Positions 18,402 to 18,404 of a stretch of DNA of 18,404 bases are shown in pieces (the first letter of the stretch is position 1; every line of letters starts with the position of its first letter). The position numbers and the translations under genes were made by a program. Location: assembly GCA_964626735.1 (NCBI GenBank), contig CAZVIJ010000036.1, positions 1 to 18,404 of the forward strand. The letters run 5' to 3'. A model generated the notes under the pieces. The model did no database searches. It was not told where the DNA came from and saw only the letters and a program-made list of their open reading frames with translations. The stretch is from CAZVIJ01 sp964626735. Lineage in GTDB: Bacteria; Patescibacteriota; Dojkabacteria; JAOAGR01.

Positions 18402-18404
18402 TGG

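Noticed and set aside
1..18404. UGA recoding (as in Gracilibacteria/Absconditabacteria)
   Set aside because: Long conserved proteins (IleRS, RF1, ABC-F) have no in-frame UGA, and several genes of normal family length end in UGA (YraN family, DUF5665-like).
1..18404. Mobile elements, phage genes, CRISPR arrays, tRNA or rRNA genes
   Set aside because: No transposase, integrase, regularly spaced direct repeats or tRNA-like cloverleaf were seen on either strand. The only dense RNA structure is the ileS leader.

Overview
The window is an ordinary, gene-dense stretch of a small bacterial chromosome with moderate GC (roughly mid-40s % by eye). My best guess is a Patescibacteria/CPR member, possibly Saccharibacteria (TM7). 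This rests on many short single-domain proteins, a eukaryote/archaea-like (type 2) isoleucyl-tRNA synthetase, almost no Shine-Dalgarno sequences, and core translation genes scattered among lineage-specific hypotheticals. UGA is used as a normal stop and no conserved protein carries an in-frame UGA, so the standard code is in use. No mobile element, CRISPR array, tRNA, rRNA or phage gene is visible. The assignment is inference; no 16S or phylogeny is available.

Layout. 1-4300: a GNAT-like protein (+) meets, tail to tail, a leftward run of an unknown protein, a soluble PAS histidine kinase and an ABC-F ATPase. 4385-6402 (+): two small membrane proteins, ribosomal protein bL31 with a long tail, and release factor 1. 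6407-7722 (-): an unknown protein, HU and a small membrane protein. 7771-8662 (+): a YraN-family nuclease-like protein and a four-helix membrane protein. 8637-9143 (-): a TrmH/SpoU RNA methyltransferase. 9213-10232 (+): two small membrane proteins and a flavodoxin. 10218-11271 (-): a TatD hydrolase and a stand-alone chorismate mutase. 11376-12796 (+): a methyltransferase-like protein and a membrane-anchored cyclophilin. 12855-18316 (-): IleRS behind a T-box leader, an unknown protein, bL25 and an NlpC/P60-like protein. 18342 onward (+): a very short reading frame at the window edge.

Two things stand out. First, nearly every gene has a TATAAT-like -10 box only 5-9 nt before its start codon, and usually no Shine-Dalgarno sequence. 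This is the signature of pervasive leaderless (or 0-3 nt leader) transcription. It moves four start codons inward. HU is the clear exception, with a leader and a perfect AAGGAGG. Second, the 308-nt gap upstream of ileS holds a T-box riboswitch: a closed ~90-nt stem I region, stem III, a T-box sequence, mutually exclusive antiterminator and terminator. It is followed by a second hairpin and a 13-codon reading frame before ileS.

Functionally the window is mostly translation (bL31, bL25, RF1, IleRS, ABC-F, TrmH) and nucleoid/DNA housekeeping (HU, TatD, YraN), plus small inner-membrane proteins of unknown role. The only intergenic stretch above 300 nt is the ileS leader.
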